DNA of 64,000 nucleotides from Saccharibacillus deserti (GCF_013618475.1 NZ_JABJVN010000007.1:88926-152925); one strand, 5' to 3'. Numbered from the stretch's first letter, positions 9,024 to 17,875 are shown. Numbers and translations are program-made. Notes: generated by a model from the letters alone, not told the origin.

Positions 9024-9053
9024 GGTCAGTAATTGTATAGGATTTACCCGGAG

Positions 9054-9079
9054 GAGCCTGCCAACAGCGGGCTCTTTTT
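9054..9079 (+). terminator. Terminator or attenuator in the leader of the usp-mrp operon
   Basis: Stem GAGCCTGC / GCGGGCTC (8 bp including one G-U), loop CAACA, followed directly by TTTTTG. It lies downstream of the 8995-9023 promoter and upstream of the usp start at 9143. It may stop read-through from uvrC, or attenuate the operon. Confidence 0.6.
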
Positions 9080-9142
9080 GTGCTTTTTTAAAGACTTTTA
9101 AAGGGTAATAGACAGAAAATAACAAAGTGGAGGGGCTGCAAA

Positions 9143-9787
9143 GTGGAAATGGAAAATCAACAGGAAAGTATTCTGGTCTGTGTACATTACGGTCCGCACG
9201 GGCAGCGTTTGATCCAGCGCGGAAGCCGTCTGGCCCAACTGCTGGGCGCGCCGCTGCGGGTATTGACGGTCGCTCCGGCCAAACGGGAGGAATACAATCT
9301 GGAAAAAGAACGTTATGTGGCGGGCTGGCGCAAACAGACGGAAGAGTGCGGAGGCGAATTCCTCGTACGCGCATGCAGCGGAGGCAGCAAAGCTCCCGAT
9401 GTCATTGCGGAAGCGGCCAAAGAGTTCGGCGTCACCCAGATCGTGATCGGCCGCGCGATCCAGTCGTTCTGGCACGAGATCGCGCACGGCGATTTCGTCG
9501 ACGAACTGCTGGAGCGGATCGGCGCGACCGATCTGCATATCGTGGCGGTGCAGCGTTATCCGGAACTGCTTGAAGAAACGCACGAAAAAGGCTTCCCCGC
9601 CTATCTGGTTCTCCGCAAAGGGCGATACACGCTCAGCAGGGAAGCATCCGGAGACGACGCGATCCCGGGCATCTTTTTCCGGGAGCTGGATACCGACTTC
9701 GACAGCGGCCTGTTCAAGACCAATCGGAACGGACAGGCCGAATATTTGAAAATCGTGCAGGGGGAATGGATCAAATCGCAATCGTAA
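9143..9787 (+). CDS. UspA-family protein, similar to the KdpD stress domain, first gene of the mrp operon
   Basis: A 214-residue soluble protein whose first ~135 residues have the Usp nucleotide-binding fold: ESILVCVHYGPHGQRLIQRGSRLAQLL (like the KdpD Usp-like domain) and VTQIVIGRAIQSFWHEI. The last ~75 residues are not recognised. GTG 9143 follows GTGGAGGGG by 7 nt. The gap to mrpA is 34 nt with no terminator, so it is probably cotranscribed with the antiporter and may sense a nucleotide or ion stress for it. That role is inference from position; UspA proteins bind ATP or other ligands in varied contexts. Confidence 0.7.
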   Translation: MEMENQQESILVCVHYGPHGQRLIQRGSRLAQLLGAPLRVLTVAPAKREEYNLEKERYVAGWRKQTEECGGEFLVRACSGGSKAPDVIAEAAKEFGVTQIVIGRAIQSFWHEIAHGDFVDELLERIGATDLHIVAVQRYPELLEETHEKGFPAYLVLRKGRYTLSREASGDDAIPGIFFRELDTDFDSGLFKTNRNGQAEYLKIVQGEWIKSQS

Positions 9788-9821
9788 ACAATCGCAATCG
9801 TGAAAGGAGGAACGCTTAAAC

Positions 9822-12683
9822 GTGCTGCATGCCGCCATTTTACTTCCGTTTTTATGGGCCGCCCTGATTCCGTTGATGAAAGGGCTGCCCCGCATACATC
9901 CGGGTTGGGCCGTACTGCCTGTGCCCGCCGCGCTGTTCGTTTTCTTTATCGGCCTGCTTCCGCGTACCCGAAGCGGAGAAGGAGTCTTCGCCTCGATTCC
10001 CTGGATGCCGGGTCTCGGCATCGATTTGTCGCTTGTCCTTGATGGATGGAGCCTTCTGTTTGTTCTGCTGATTACGGGGATCGGAGCGCTCGTGGTCTGG
10101 TATTCCGTATTTTATATGGGCAAAGGCATGGAATCGCTGCGCAGCTTCTATGTCTACCTGCTGATGTTCATGGGTTCCATGCTCGGCGTCGTGCTGTCGG
10201 ACAATCTGATGGTGCTGTACGCGTTCTGGGAACTGACCAGCGTCGCTTCGTTTCTGCTGATCGCGTTCTGGTACCGCCGCGAGCGCTCCCGCTACGGGGC
10301 GCTCAAGTCCATGCTGATTACCGTATTCGGCGGCCTGGCCATGTTTGCCGGATTTAATCTGCTATACGTGATGACCGGTTCGTACAGTATCCGGGAGATT
10401 GCGGCCCAGGCCGCGGACCTGGCCGGCCATTCGCTGTTCCTGCCGGCGATGATTCTCGTTCTGCTGGGCGCCTTTACGAAATCGGCCCAGTTCCCCTTCC
10501 ATATCTGGCTGCCGGACGCCATGGAAGCTCCGACGCCGGTCAGCGCTTATCTGCATTCGGCTACGATGGTGAAAGCGGGACTTTATCTGGTCGCCCGGAT
10601 GAGTCCCGTCTTCGCCGGCGCTTCCGAATGGTTCTGGATCGTATCGCTGACCGGTCTTGCGACGCTTCTGTACGGATCGTTCAAAGCGATCAAACAGACC
10701 GATCTGAAGGCGCTGCTCGCCTATTCCACGATCAGTCAGCTCGGATTGATCATGTGTCTGCTCGGCGTAGGTTCGGCATCGGCCTTTTTCCCCGGAACCG
10801 TACAAGGGGTTTTCTTCGGTCTGGCGACGACGGCCGCGGTCTTTCATCTGATCAATCACGCCGTATTCAAAGGTTCGCTCTTCATGGTAGTCGGTATCGT
10901 CGATCATGAAGCCAATACCCGCGATCTTCGCAATCTGGGCGGATTGATGCGTCTGATGCCGGTCACGTTCGCGATCGCGCTGATCGGTTCGTTTTCGATG
11001 GCCGGGCTGCCGCCTTTTGCCGGTTTTCTGAGCAAAGAGATGTTCTTCGCGGCCATGGTAAATATCCGCAATTTCAGTTCGGCCGGAGCGGAGAGCTGGA
11101 TGATTCTGTTTGCGATTCTGGCCTGGGCCGCCAGCGTGTTCACTTTCGTGTACAGCCTGATACTCGTATTCAAAACGTTCGGGGGGAAACTGCAGCGCGA
11201 AAAGCTGGATAATATCCCTCACGAGGCTTCGGTCGGCCTGCTGGCCGCACCGGTGCTGCTGGTCCTGCTGGCTGTCTTTTTCGCGATTATTCCAAACGGG
11301 TTGGCTTATGCTCTGATCGACCCGGCCGCGGCGGCCGTGAACGGCGCAGGATTGACGGCGTCCGAAGCCCATGTCTCGATTCATTTCTGGCACGGCTGGA
11401 CCCCCGAGCTGTTTATGACACTTGGCGTCGTCCTGCTGGGCGTCGTTCTCTATCGCACGTATACGCGTTTTCGGCTGCTGGACCGGGAATGGAACGGCCG
11501 GGATACGTTCAACCGGCTCTATAACGGTCTGCTGAAGCTGCTGGAGAGCGGCGGGCGCCGCGGAACCGATTTGTATATGACCGGTTCGGTTCGCCGTTAT
11601 CTGATTTATATCCTGCTGTTTCTGGTCGCGGCGGTCGGCGGTACGCTGGTCTTCTCGCCCGGCGTCCGCTTCGGCATGGATAATTATGCGCCGATTACGT
11701 TCTATGAAGTCGGGCTGGTGATCGTGATGCTGGTGTCGGCCGCGGCCGTACCGTTTGCCCGGTCAAGAGTGAATGCCATCTTGTTCACCGGCTCGGTCGG
11801 CTATATGGTTACCGTATTGTTCTTGATCTTCCGGGCTCCCGATCTGGCGCTGACCCAGATGATCGTGGAGACGGTGTCCGTGATCTTGTTCCTGCTGTGC
11901 TTCAAGTATCTGCCGAAGTTGAAAAAAGACCGGACGGAAAAACCTACATTCAAATGGCTGAACCTGATCGTGGCGGCCGCAGTAGGCGTTACGGTGACGC
12001 TTGTTGCCCTGGCGGCGATGGGCAGCAGCCCGTTTGAGCCGATTTCGGAGTATTTTCTTGAGGAAAGCTATGAATCGGCGGGCGGCAAAAACGTCGTCAA
12101 CGTGATTCTTGTCGATTTCCGCGGCTTCGATACCCTGTTCGAAATCATGGTCCTCGGGATCGCTTCGCTCGGGATCTACGGCATGACCAAATTGGGCGTG
12201 AAGACCGCGCCCGACCCGGAAGCCGCGGGAAAAGCCGCGATGCGCAAGCAGGGGTTCCCGCTCGTCAGCAGCGATGTCGTACTGCGGACCCTGTCGAAAG
12301 TCATCGTCCTCATCATTATTACGTTCTCGCTCTACTTGTTCTTCGCGGGACACAACAATCCGGGCGGCGGCTTCATCGCTGCGCTCATGACCGCTTCCGC
12401 GCTTATCCTGCTGGCCGTTTCATTCGGTATGGACACCGTGCGCCGAGTGATTCGGGTCGATTACCGGCTGATGACCGCGACCGGACTGACGATTGCGATT
12501 CTGACCGCTTCCGGCTCGTTCCTGTTCGGGTTTCCGTTCTTGAGCCATGCTTTCGGTCATTTCCATCTGCCGATTCTGGGCGATACGGAATTGGCGACGG
12601 CTGTGCTGTTCGATCTGGGCGTGTACCTTGCGGTCGTCGGAGTTGTGATGAATATTATTTTCACGATAAAGGGGGAAGACTGA
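9822..12683 (+). CDS. mrpA: Mrp Na+/H+ antiporter subunit A fused to subunit B
   Basis: A 953-residue polytopic membrane protein. Residues ~1-780 match MrpA, a homologue of complex I NuoL: the TM5 Glu segment LYAFWELTSVASF, the TM7 Lys segment FTKSAQFPFHIWLPDAMEAPTPVSAYLHSATMVKAG (part), and the MrpA-specific end ALTQMIVETVSVILF. Residues ~800-953 match MrpB (VVLRTLSKVIVLIIITFSLYLFFAGHNNPGGGF..). B. subtilis makes these as two proteins of about 801 and 143 residues; here no stop separates them and no separate mrpB exists, so six genes encode the seven-part antiporter. GTG 9822 follows AAAGGAGG by 11 nt. It exports Na+ in exchange for H+. Confidence 0.93.
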   Translation: MLHAAILLPFLWAALIPLMKGLPRIHPGWAVLPVPAALFVFFIGLLPRTRSGEGVFASIPWMPGLGIDLSLVLDGWSLLFVLLITGIGALVVWYSVFYMGKGMESLRSFYVYLLMFMGSMLGVVLSDNLMVLYAFWELTSVASFLLIAFWYRRERSRYGALKSMLITVFGGLAMFAGFNLLYVMTGSYSIREIAAQAADLAGHSLFLPAMILVLLGAFTKSAQFPFHIWLPDAMEAPTPVSAYLHSATMVKAGLYLVARMSPVFAGASEWFWIVSLTGLATLLYGSFKAIKQTDLKALLAYSTISQLGLIMCLLGVGSASAFFPGTVQGVFFGLATTAAVFHLINHAVFKGSLFMVVGIVDHEANTRDLRNLGGLMRLMPVTFAIALIGSFSMAGLPPFAGFLSKEMFFAAMVNIRNFSSAGAESWMILFAILAWAASVFTFVYSLILVFKTFGGKLQREKLDNIPHEASVGLLAAPVLLVLLAVFFAIIPNGLAYALIDPAAAAVNGAGLTASEAHVSIHFWHGWTPELFMTLGVVLLGVVLYRTYTRFRLLDREWNGRDTFNRLYNGLLKLLESGGRRGTDLYMTGSVRRYLIYILLFLVAAVGGTLVFSPGVRFGMDNYAPITFYEVGLVIVMLVSAAAVPFARSRVNAILFTGSVGYMVTVLFLIFRAPDLALTQMIVETVSVILFLLCFKYLPKLKKDRTEKPTFKWLNLIVAAAVGVTVTLVALAAMGSSPFEPISEYFLEESYESAGGKNVVNVILVDFRGFDTLFEIMVLGIASLGIYGMTKLGVKTAPDPEAAGKAAMRKQGFPLVSSDVVLRTLSKVIVLIIITFSLYLFFAGHNNPGGGFIAALMTASALILLAVSFGMDTVRRVIRVDYRLMTATGLTIAILTASGSFLFGFPFLSHAFGHFHLPILGDTELATAVLFDLGVYLAVVGVVMNIIFTIKGED

Positions 12684-12684
12684 C

Positions 12685-13035
12685 ATGGAATGGATTATGG
12701 CTGTAGCCGTCGGTGTGCTGTTCATGATCGGCGTCTATCTGATTCTGTCCAAAAGTCTGCTGCGGATCATTCTCGGCACGTCGCTGCTGACGCACGGCGT
12801 CCATCTGCTGCTGCTGACCATGGCCGGTCTCAAACGCGGAGCGGCTCCCGTGCTCGGCAGCGGCGGCGACGCTTATGCGGATCCCCTTCCGCAGGCGCTC
12901 ATTCTGACTTCGATCGTCATCAGCTTCGGCGTGACCGCGCTGTACTTCGTGCTCGCTTACCGGGCGTACCAGACCCGAGGCACGGATGAGATCGATGCGG
13001 CGGACGAAGTCCGCGGCGGGGAGGAGGAATCTTGA
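12685..13035 (+). CDS. mrpC: Mrp Na+/H+ antiporter subunit C (NuoK-like)
   Basis: A 116-residue protein with three hydrophobic helices, homologous to complex I subunit NuoK: LLRIILGTSLLTHGVHLLLLT and DPLPQALILTSIVISFGVTALY are typical of MrpC. It forms part of the membrane arm of the Mrp complex. It begins one base after the mrpA stop and its last codons overlap the TTG start of mrpD, so translation is coupled. The C-terminal tail is acidic (DEIDAADEVRGGEEES). Confidence 0.93.
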   Translation: MEWIMAVAVGVLFMIGVYLILSKSLLRIILGTSLLTHGVHLLLLTMAGLKRGAAPVLGSGGDAYADPLPQALILTSIVISFGVTALYFVLAYRAYQTRGTDEIDAADEVRGGEEES

Positions 13036-14519
13036 ACAATTTGCTTGTGCTGCCCGTCCTCTTGCCTATGGCGATTGCCGTCTTATTGATGTTCTTCCGT
13101 ACAAAAACACAGCTTCAACGGGTCATCGGCCTGCTCGGCGGGATTGCGAACGTCGGGATTGCCGCCACCATCGTGCTTCGGGTACGAGAGCACGGCATTC
13201 AAACGCTGCAGCTCGGCGGCTGGGCGCCGCCTTACGGCATCGTGTTCGTGGCCGATATGTTCGCGGCGCTGCTGGTGCTGGCGGCTTCGATTACGGGGCT
13301 TGCCGTGCTGATCTATTCGTTCTCGACGATCGGACAGAAAAGGGAAGAGCATTACTACTATACGTTCTTTCATTTTCTGCTTGTCGGGGTGTACGGTTCG
13401 TTCCTGACCGGCGATATCTTCAACCTGTTCGTTTTCTTCGAAGTCATGCTGATCTCTTCGTACGCGCTGATTACACTCGGCGGTTCGAAAAAGCAGATGC
13501 GCGAAGCGCCCAAATACCTGCTGATCAACATCCTGTCTTCGACCTTGTTCGTGGCCGCCGTCGCTTATCTGTATGCGGCTGTCGGCACGCTGAATATGGC
13601 GCATCTGTCGCAGCGGATTGCGGAAGCCGGACAAGGCGGCGTACTGAATGTCATCGCCGTATTGTTCCTGGTCGTCTTCTCGCTCAAAGCCGGTTTGTTC
13701 CTGTTCTTCTGGCTGCCGGGTTCGTACGCGGCACCTCCGTTCGCGGTGCGGGCTCTGTTCGGAGCCCTGCTGACCAAGGTAGGGCTGTATGCGATCGTAC
13801 GCACCTTTACGCTGATCTTCCCGTACGATTCTTCGCTCACGCATACCTGGATTGGCGGAATGGCCGCGGCCACGATGATTCTGGGCGGGATCGGGGCGGC
13901 GGCTTACCGCGATATTCCGCGCATCTTGAACTACAACGTACTGATCGGCGTAGGATTTGTGGCGTTCGGGTTGTCGACCGGCACACGCGACGGAATGGAA
14001 GGCGTAGTCTTCTATATGCTGCATGATATCCTCTCGAAAGGGCTTATGTTCGTTCTGGGAGGGATGTTGATTGCGGCCGCGGGCACGGATCGTCTGGACG
14101 GAATGGGCGGGTTGATCCGCCGCCGTCCGGGGCTGGGATGGATGTTCTTTATTCTGGCGCTTGCGCTGGCGGGCATTCCGCCGCTCAGCGGCTTTGCGGG
14201 CAAAGTGCTCATCGTCCGCGGCGGTCTCGAAGACGGTATGCTTACGCTGTCGCTGGTCGCTTTGGCTTCCAGTCTGCTGACGCTCTATTCGATCATCAAG
14301 ATTTTCCGCGAAGCCTTCTGGGGGGTCGAGCCGCAAACGGAGCCCGAAGCGGAGATGTCAAAAGCCCGTCCGGGCCTGGCGAACGTATCGGCCGTTCTGC
14401 TGCTGCTGTTCGTGATTGGACTGGGCGTGGGAGCGAACGGCGTATACGGCCCCGTTTCGCAGGCCGGAGAAACGCTTGCCGACCCGTCGCTCTATATCGA
14501 AGCCGTATTGAAGGAGTAG
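13032..14519 (+). CDS. mrpD: Mrp Na+/H+ antiporter subunit D (NuoN/M-like)
   Basis: A 495-residue membrane protein of the NuoM/NuoN antiporter-like family with about 14 helices. The conserved Glu lies in FFEVMLISSYALITLGG and a broken-helix region in LKAGLFLFFWLPGSYAAPPFAVRALFGALLTKVGLYA (part shown by its ends). Together with MrpA it is thought to carry the proton and cation pathway. The start is TTG 13032 immediately after GAGGAGGAA; the spacing is tight and the codon overlaps the mrpC stop. An ATG at 13068 or later would remove the first helix, so TTG is preferred. Confidence 0.92.
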   Translation: MNNLLVLPVLLPMAIAVLLMFFRTKTQLQRVIGLLGGIANVGIAATIVLRVREHGIQTLQLGGWAPPYGIVFVADMFAALLVLAASITGLAVLIYSFSTIGQKREEHYYYTFFHFLLVGVYGSFLTGDIFNLFVFFEVMLISSYALITLGGSKKQMREAPKYLLINILSSTLFVAAVAYLYAAVGTLNMAHLSQRIAEAGQGGVLNVIAVLFLVVFSLKAGLFLFFWLPGSYAAPPFAVRALFGALLTKVGLYAIVRTFTLIFPYDSSLTHTWIGGMAAATMILGGIGAAAYRDIPRILNYNVLIGVGFVAFGLSTGTRDGMEGVVFYMLHDILSKGLMFVLGGMLIAAAGTDRLDGMGGLIRRRPGLGWMFFILALALAGIPPLSGFAGKVLIVRGGLEDGMLTLSLVALASSLLTLYSIIKIFREAFWGVEPQTEPEAEMSKARPGLANVSAVLLLLFVIGLGVGANGVYGPVSQAGETLADPSLYIEAVLKE

Positions 14520-14525
14520 ATCGAC

Positions 14526-15005
14526 ATGCCTTTTCAAATTTTGCTGAATCTGATGATCGCCTTCTTGTGGATGATGCTGAACGGAAACTGGACGCTCCCG
14601 GGTTTCGTCGTCGGATATACCCTTGGGATCGCCGTGCTGCTCGTGGTCCGCAAATTCCGTCCGGAGCCTTTTTATCTGGTCAGATTGTGGGCGGTGCTGA
14701 AGCTGCTGGGGATCTTCATGCGCGAGCTGCTGGTTTCAAGTTTCGTCGTCATGGGGCAGATCCTGCGTCCCAAGCTGAACCTGCAGCCGGGCGTCTTCGA
14801 ATACCGCACGGAGCTCGGCTCCGATTGGGAAGTCACGATCCTGTCCTGCCTGATCTGCCTGACGCCGGGAACGCTGACCCTTGAAGTATCCGGGGACAAC
14901 CGGGTGCTGTATATTCATGCCCTGAACATGACGGATGCGGACGAGATGGCCGAGGGTATTCGTTCCACATTCGAAAAAGCGATTATGGAGGTGACCCGAT
15001 CGTGA
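14526..15005 (+). CDS. mrpE: Mrp Na+/H+ antiporter subunit E
   Basis: A 159-residue protein with two N-terminal helices and a soluble tail, matching MrpE by LNLMIAFLWMMLNG, the pattern LVSSFVVMGQILRPKLNLQPG and the SCLICLTPGTLTLEVSGD segment followed by LYIHALN. MrpE is an accessory subunit needed for assembly or full activity of the complex. It starts 6 nt after the mrpD stop and overlaps the mrpF start by 4 nt. Confidence 0.92.
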   Translation: MPFQILLNLMIAFLWMMLNGNWTLPGFVVGYTLGIAVLLVVRKFRPEPFYLVRLWAVLKLLGIFMRELLVSSFVVMGQILRPKLNLQPGVFEYRTELGSDWEVTILSCLICLTPGTLTLEVSGDNRVLYIHALNMTDADEMAEGIRSTFEKAIMEVTRS

Positions 15006-15286
15006 TAACCGCTCTATTGACCGCTGCGCTGATTATCCTGGCGCTTGCGATACTCGGCTGTACCTATCGGCTGATCGCCGGCCCCAGCCGGTCGGACCGG
15101 ATCGCCGCACTCGATACGATCGGCATCAATCTGCTGGCCATGATCGCCGTGTTCTGCATGCTGCTCGACACGCGGGCCCTGATCGAAATCGTGCTGGTGA
15201 TCGGCATTCTGACTTTTATCGGCACGGCCGTGCTGGCGCGGTACATCGAGAGAGGGAGCGTGATCGAAGATGGCGACGATCGTTGA
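15002..15286 (+). CDS. mrpF: Mrp Na+/H+ antiporter subunit F
   Basis: A 94-residue, three-helix protein with the MrpF signature YRLIAGPSRSDRIAALDTIG and IEIVLVIGILTFIGTAVLARYIERG. The start is GTG 15002 overlapping the mrpE stop (GTGA), preceded by GGAGGTG. In B. subtilis MrpF also contributes to Na+ and cholate efflux. Its last codons overlap the start of mrpG by 17 nt. Confidence 0.92.
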   Translation: MITALLTAALIILALAILGCTYRLIAGPSRSDRIAALDTIGINLLAMIAVFCMLLDTRALIEIVLVIGILTFIGTAVLARYIERGSVIEDGDDR

Positions 15287-15668
15287 ATGGATTTCCGTTC
15301 TGCTGGCGCTGGCCGGAGCCGTATTCTGCGCGATCAGCGCTTTTGGACTGATTCGTTTTCCGGATGTGTATATGCGCTCGCATGCGGCCACCAAAAGCGC
15401 GGCGTTGGGTGTTCTGTTTATTCTGGGCGGCGCTTTCCTGTATTTCTGGGCCGTGGACGGAGCGGTGGACGCGAGGCTGCTGCTGGCGATCGTGTTCGTG
15501 TTCCTGACTTCTCCGGTAGCCGGACATCTGAACGGCCGATCCGCTTACCGTTCCGGAGTGAAGATGTGGAAAGGCAGCGTGCGCGACGATTTCAAGGACG
15601 TGCTGGAGAAAGCGGGAACGTCCGCACCCGATGCCGCTTTTGAAAAAGAAAAGCCGAAGCTTCCTTGA
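15270..15668 (+). CDS. mrpG: Mrp Na+/H+ antiporter subunit G
   Basis: A 132-residue protein with three helices and the MrpG core SAFGLIRFPDVYMRSHAATKSAALGVLFILGG, recognisable by the DVYMRxHA motif. It is the last gene of the usp-mrpAB-C-D-E-F-G operon, whose genes overlap or nearly touch, so equal and coupled production of subunits is expected. The C-terminal 40 residues are polar and variable. The array of hairpins and terminator at 15693-15866 follows. Confidence 0.92.
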   Translation: MATIVEWISVLLALAGAVFCAISAFGLIRFPDVYMRSHAATKSAALGVLFILGGAFLYFWAVDGAVDARLLLAIVFVFLTSPVAGHLNGRSAYRSGVKMWKGSVRDDFKDVLEKAGTSAPDAAFEKEKPKLP

Positions 15669-15692
15669 ATGTGTTCTGGGGATAGCGCGCGG

Positions 15693-15866
15693 CACAAACA
15701 GGCTTTGCCTAAAGGCGAAACGGTTTGTGAGCGCAACACAAACAGGCTTTGCCTAAAGGCGAAACGGTTTGTGGGCTCGACACAAACAGGCTTTGCCTAA
15801 AGGCGAAACGGTTTGTGAGCGCAACACAAACAGGCTTTGCCTAAAAAAAGGCAAAGCCTGTTTTTT
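15693..15866. repeat. Tandem hairpin array A, period 44 bp, after mrpG
   Basis: Copies begin at 15693, 15737, 15781 and 15825. The first three share an identical 37-nt core, starting CACAAACAGGCTTTGCCT and ending GGTTTGTG, and differ only in the last 7 nt (AGCGCAA, GGCTCGA, AGCGCAA). Each core folds on itself (CACAAAC with GTTTGTG, GCCT with AGGC). The fourth copy keeps the left arm but its right half forms a perfect terminator stem. Confidence 0.9.
15828..15866. terminator. Bidirectional terminator between mrpG and the CPBP protease gene
   Basis: Perfect 15-bp stem AAACAGGCTTTGCCT / AGGCAAAGCCTGTTT with a loop of A residues and T-rich right flank (A-rich left flank), so it works on both strands. 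It is the last member of tandem array A. Confidence 0.9.
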
Positions 15867-15893
15867 GCGTCCGCGATTTCGGTCGGTTCCGGA

Positions 15894-17678
15894 CTAGACG
15901 GAAGAAGGGCGATCGTCTTTGGACAGCGACCAGCCCGGCGTGCGGCGATCGGCGCCGTTATCGGACGGTACGGCCGGCTGCGGCCGATCCGCTTCCCGGT
16001 CTTGAAGACCGCCTCCGCCCGGCGAAACGCCGCCTGCGGGACTCGGCTTGTCTTTGCGGTAGATCATGTAGATGACAAAAGCGACGATCGCCGGCATCAC
16101 GATCGAGACGATGCCTACGATCACATAATTGAGGGTGCCCATGAAGATGAGGCTGAGTCCCATCAGAATGCTGTCGAACACGACGTGCGCGAACATGGCC
16201 GTGATATAGCCGTAGCGCAGGAAGATGAAGCTGAACAGCAGACCGAGGAACAGCAGCTCGATCGGCCGCGTGATTACGGGATAGATCGGATACAGCGTAT
16301 GGCCGAGCGCCCAGATCAGCGAAGTGATGATACTGGCCAGCACGGTGCTGCGCACCACTTTTTTGACCATCGGAATCCCGAACATCCGGTAGATCGCTTC
16401 TTCGGAAATGCCGGCCATCCAGGCCAGGATCGGAAACAGCCACGGGTACATCATATTATACGTGGACTGGGAATCGTCGGTCGTCGAGAAGACGCCGAGC
16501 GTACGCTCCAGTACGAAGAAGAGAACGGCCTGCACCGCAAGCAGGATAAGCGCCCACAGATAGCCGGTTTTGACCGATTCCCATATGTGGCGCCCGTAGG
16601 CCGGTTCTCCGCGGCGCATCCACATATTGCGTCCTTGGCTGCGCCACATGGCGTCTCCCGCGACAAACGAGAAGTACAGCGAAGCCGCCATGAAGAGGCC
16701 GAACAGGATCTGGATCACCAGCGATACGATGAAGAGCAGGTCGGAGTAACTGGTGCCTTCGAAGTAAGGACGCGAGTTGAAGACGGCGAACACCGACACG
16801 GCATAATAGAACAGGGAAAGGAAAATGCCGCGCGTGAACGAAGCATACTTTTTGAGCACAAAAGCATAGATGATCGCCAATACGCCCAGAACGAACGTCA
16901 GCAGCATGTAGCCTCCGTACGTCATGATTTCCGCCCAGTCCGTCTGCTGCTTGATGTAGGCGGTATATTCGGCCGGTACGCCGAAGTTCGAACGGATCGA
17001 GGCGACCTGGTCGCCTTCGAAAGTGACGTTGACGTTCAACGCGCTGTCACCGATCTTCACCGAAGGGGACGTATAGAACAAGCCGGGATCGCCGTCGAAG
17101 GTAACCAGTTTCAGTTCGGCCGGATCCAGGCCGAGCGTCCGGATCATCGGCAGGGCGATGCGCTCTTTGTCTTTGGGCAGCAGGGACAAATCCTCGATCG
17201 GCGACGGCATCACGTTCGATTCCGTCAGCTCCCGGGCATAGGCAGCCGGAAGATCGTTGAAGGCGAGTACCCGTCCGGGAGCTCCGCCTACGTCCACCGT
17301 CAGAATCCGTTCGACTCCCTGTTCCTCGTAGTCGTAGGTCACGCGGAACATTTCGTACGGATACTTATCGAGATAGGTCTCGTCGTACTCGCTGACGAGG
17401 CTTTCGCGCGACAGATAGCCGTACAGCTCGGATTCGCTTCGGTAACTGACGGACGGATCGGCGAGGAAAGCGGAAATGCCGAGTTCAGAAGCGGCGAAAT
17501 CCGACGCAATCTGCTGCGCTTCCTGCTGGCTGACCAGCGAGTACGGCTCCTGCTGCGTCATATCGCTCTGAAACAGGGATGTAAAGTTGAACAGAACATA
17601 GATGACCAGGCCGATCGCCGCGGCCAAACCGAGCTTCTTGTAATTTACATTCAAAATGCGCTGCTGCGGGTCTGTCAT
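15894..17678 (-). CDS. CPBP-family intramembrane metalloprotease with large extracytoplasmic domain
   Basis: A 594-residue membrane protein. The N-terminal helix (residues ~14-32) is followed by a ~230-residue, probably external domain with TLTVDVGGAPGRVLAF and similar beta-rich stretches. Then come about eight helices and, at residues ~445-545, the CPBP (Abi) motifs: SEEAIYRMFG (EExxxR), IWALGHTLYP and FAHVVFDS. These residues bind zinc in CAAX-type proteases. The tail is polar, Gly/Pro-rich. Such proteins process prenylated or membrane substrates or act as immunity proteins; the target here is unknown. GGAGGAAG precedes the start. It is convergent with the mrp operon. Confidence 0.8.
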   Translation of the reverse strand: MTDPQQRILNVNYKKLGLAAAIGLVIYVLFNFTSLFQSDMTQQEPYSLVSQQEAQQIASDFAASELGISAFLADPSVSYRSESELYGYLSRESLVSEYDETYLDKYPYEMFRVTYDYEEQGVERILTVDVGGAPGRVLAFNDLPAAYARELTESNVMPSPIEDLSLLPKDKERIALPMIRTLGLDPAELKLVTFDGDPGLFYTSPSVKIGDSALNVNVTFEGDQVASIRSNFGVPAEYTAYIKQQTDWAEIMTYGGYMLLTFVLGVLAIIYAFVLKKYASFTRGIFLSLFYYAVSVFAVFNSRPYFEGTSYSDLLFIVSLVIQILFGLFMAASLYFSFVAGDAMWRSQGRNMWMRRGEPAYGRHIWESVKTGYLWALILLAVQAVLFFVLERTLGVFSTTDDSQSTYNMMYPWLFPILAWMAGISEEAIYRMFGIPMVKKVVRSTVLASIITSLIWALGHTLYPIYPVITRPIELLFLGLLFSFIFLRYGYITAMFAHVVFDSILMGLSLIFMGTLNYVIVGIVSIVMPAIVAFVIYMIYRKDKPSPAGGVSPGGGGLQDREADRPQPAVPSDNGADRRTPGWSLSKDDRPSSV

Positions 17679-17795
17679 TTTCTTCCTCCTTGCCGGATTT
17701 CGTATCCCGTGCGGATACCTTTATCTAAAATACCATATTCCGAGAAGGGGATACCACAAAACGGCGTTTCGGATCCGCTACCGCCGAAGTCGTTG

Positions 17796-17825
17796 TTGTA
17801 GGAAACGTACGGGTGCGGATATAAT
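17796..17825 (+). promoter_or_regulatory. Promoter of ktrB-ktrA
   Basis: TTGTAG (17796-17801), 18-bp spacer, perfect TATAAT (17820-17825). The resulting leader is only about 45 nt, so there is no room for the cyclic-di-AMP riboswitch found before some ktr operons. Confidence 0.5.
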
Positions 17826-17875
17826 AGGACGACTGCCGCACTTTGATCTTGTACGGAAAGGGGAGACGCGAACAA

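Noticed and set aside
6543..9374. A 943-residue open frame on the minus strand opposite uvrC
   Set aside because: It is a mirror of the GC-rich uvrC codons, has no ribosome site or known motifs, and overlaps a well-supported gene.
15693..15866. CRISPR-like direct repeats
   Set aside because: The spacing between cores is only 7 nt and two of the three spacers are identical; there are no unique spacers and no cas genes.
15894..17678. CPBP protease as a phage-defence (Abi) gene
   Set aside because: The family has many housekeeping members and no defence genes are next to it.
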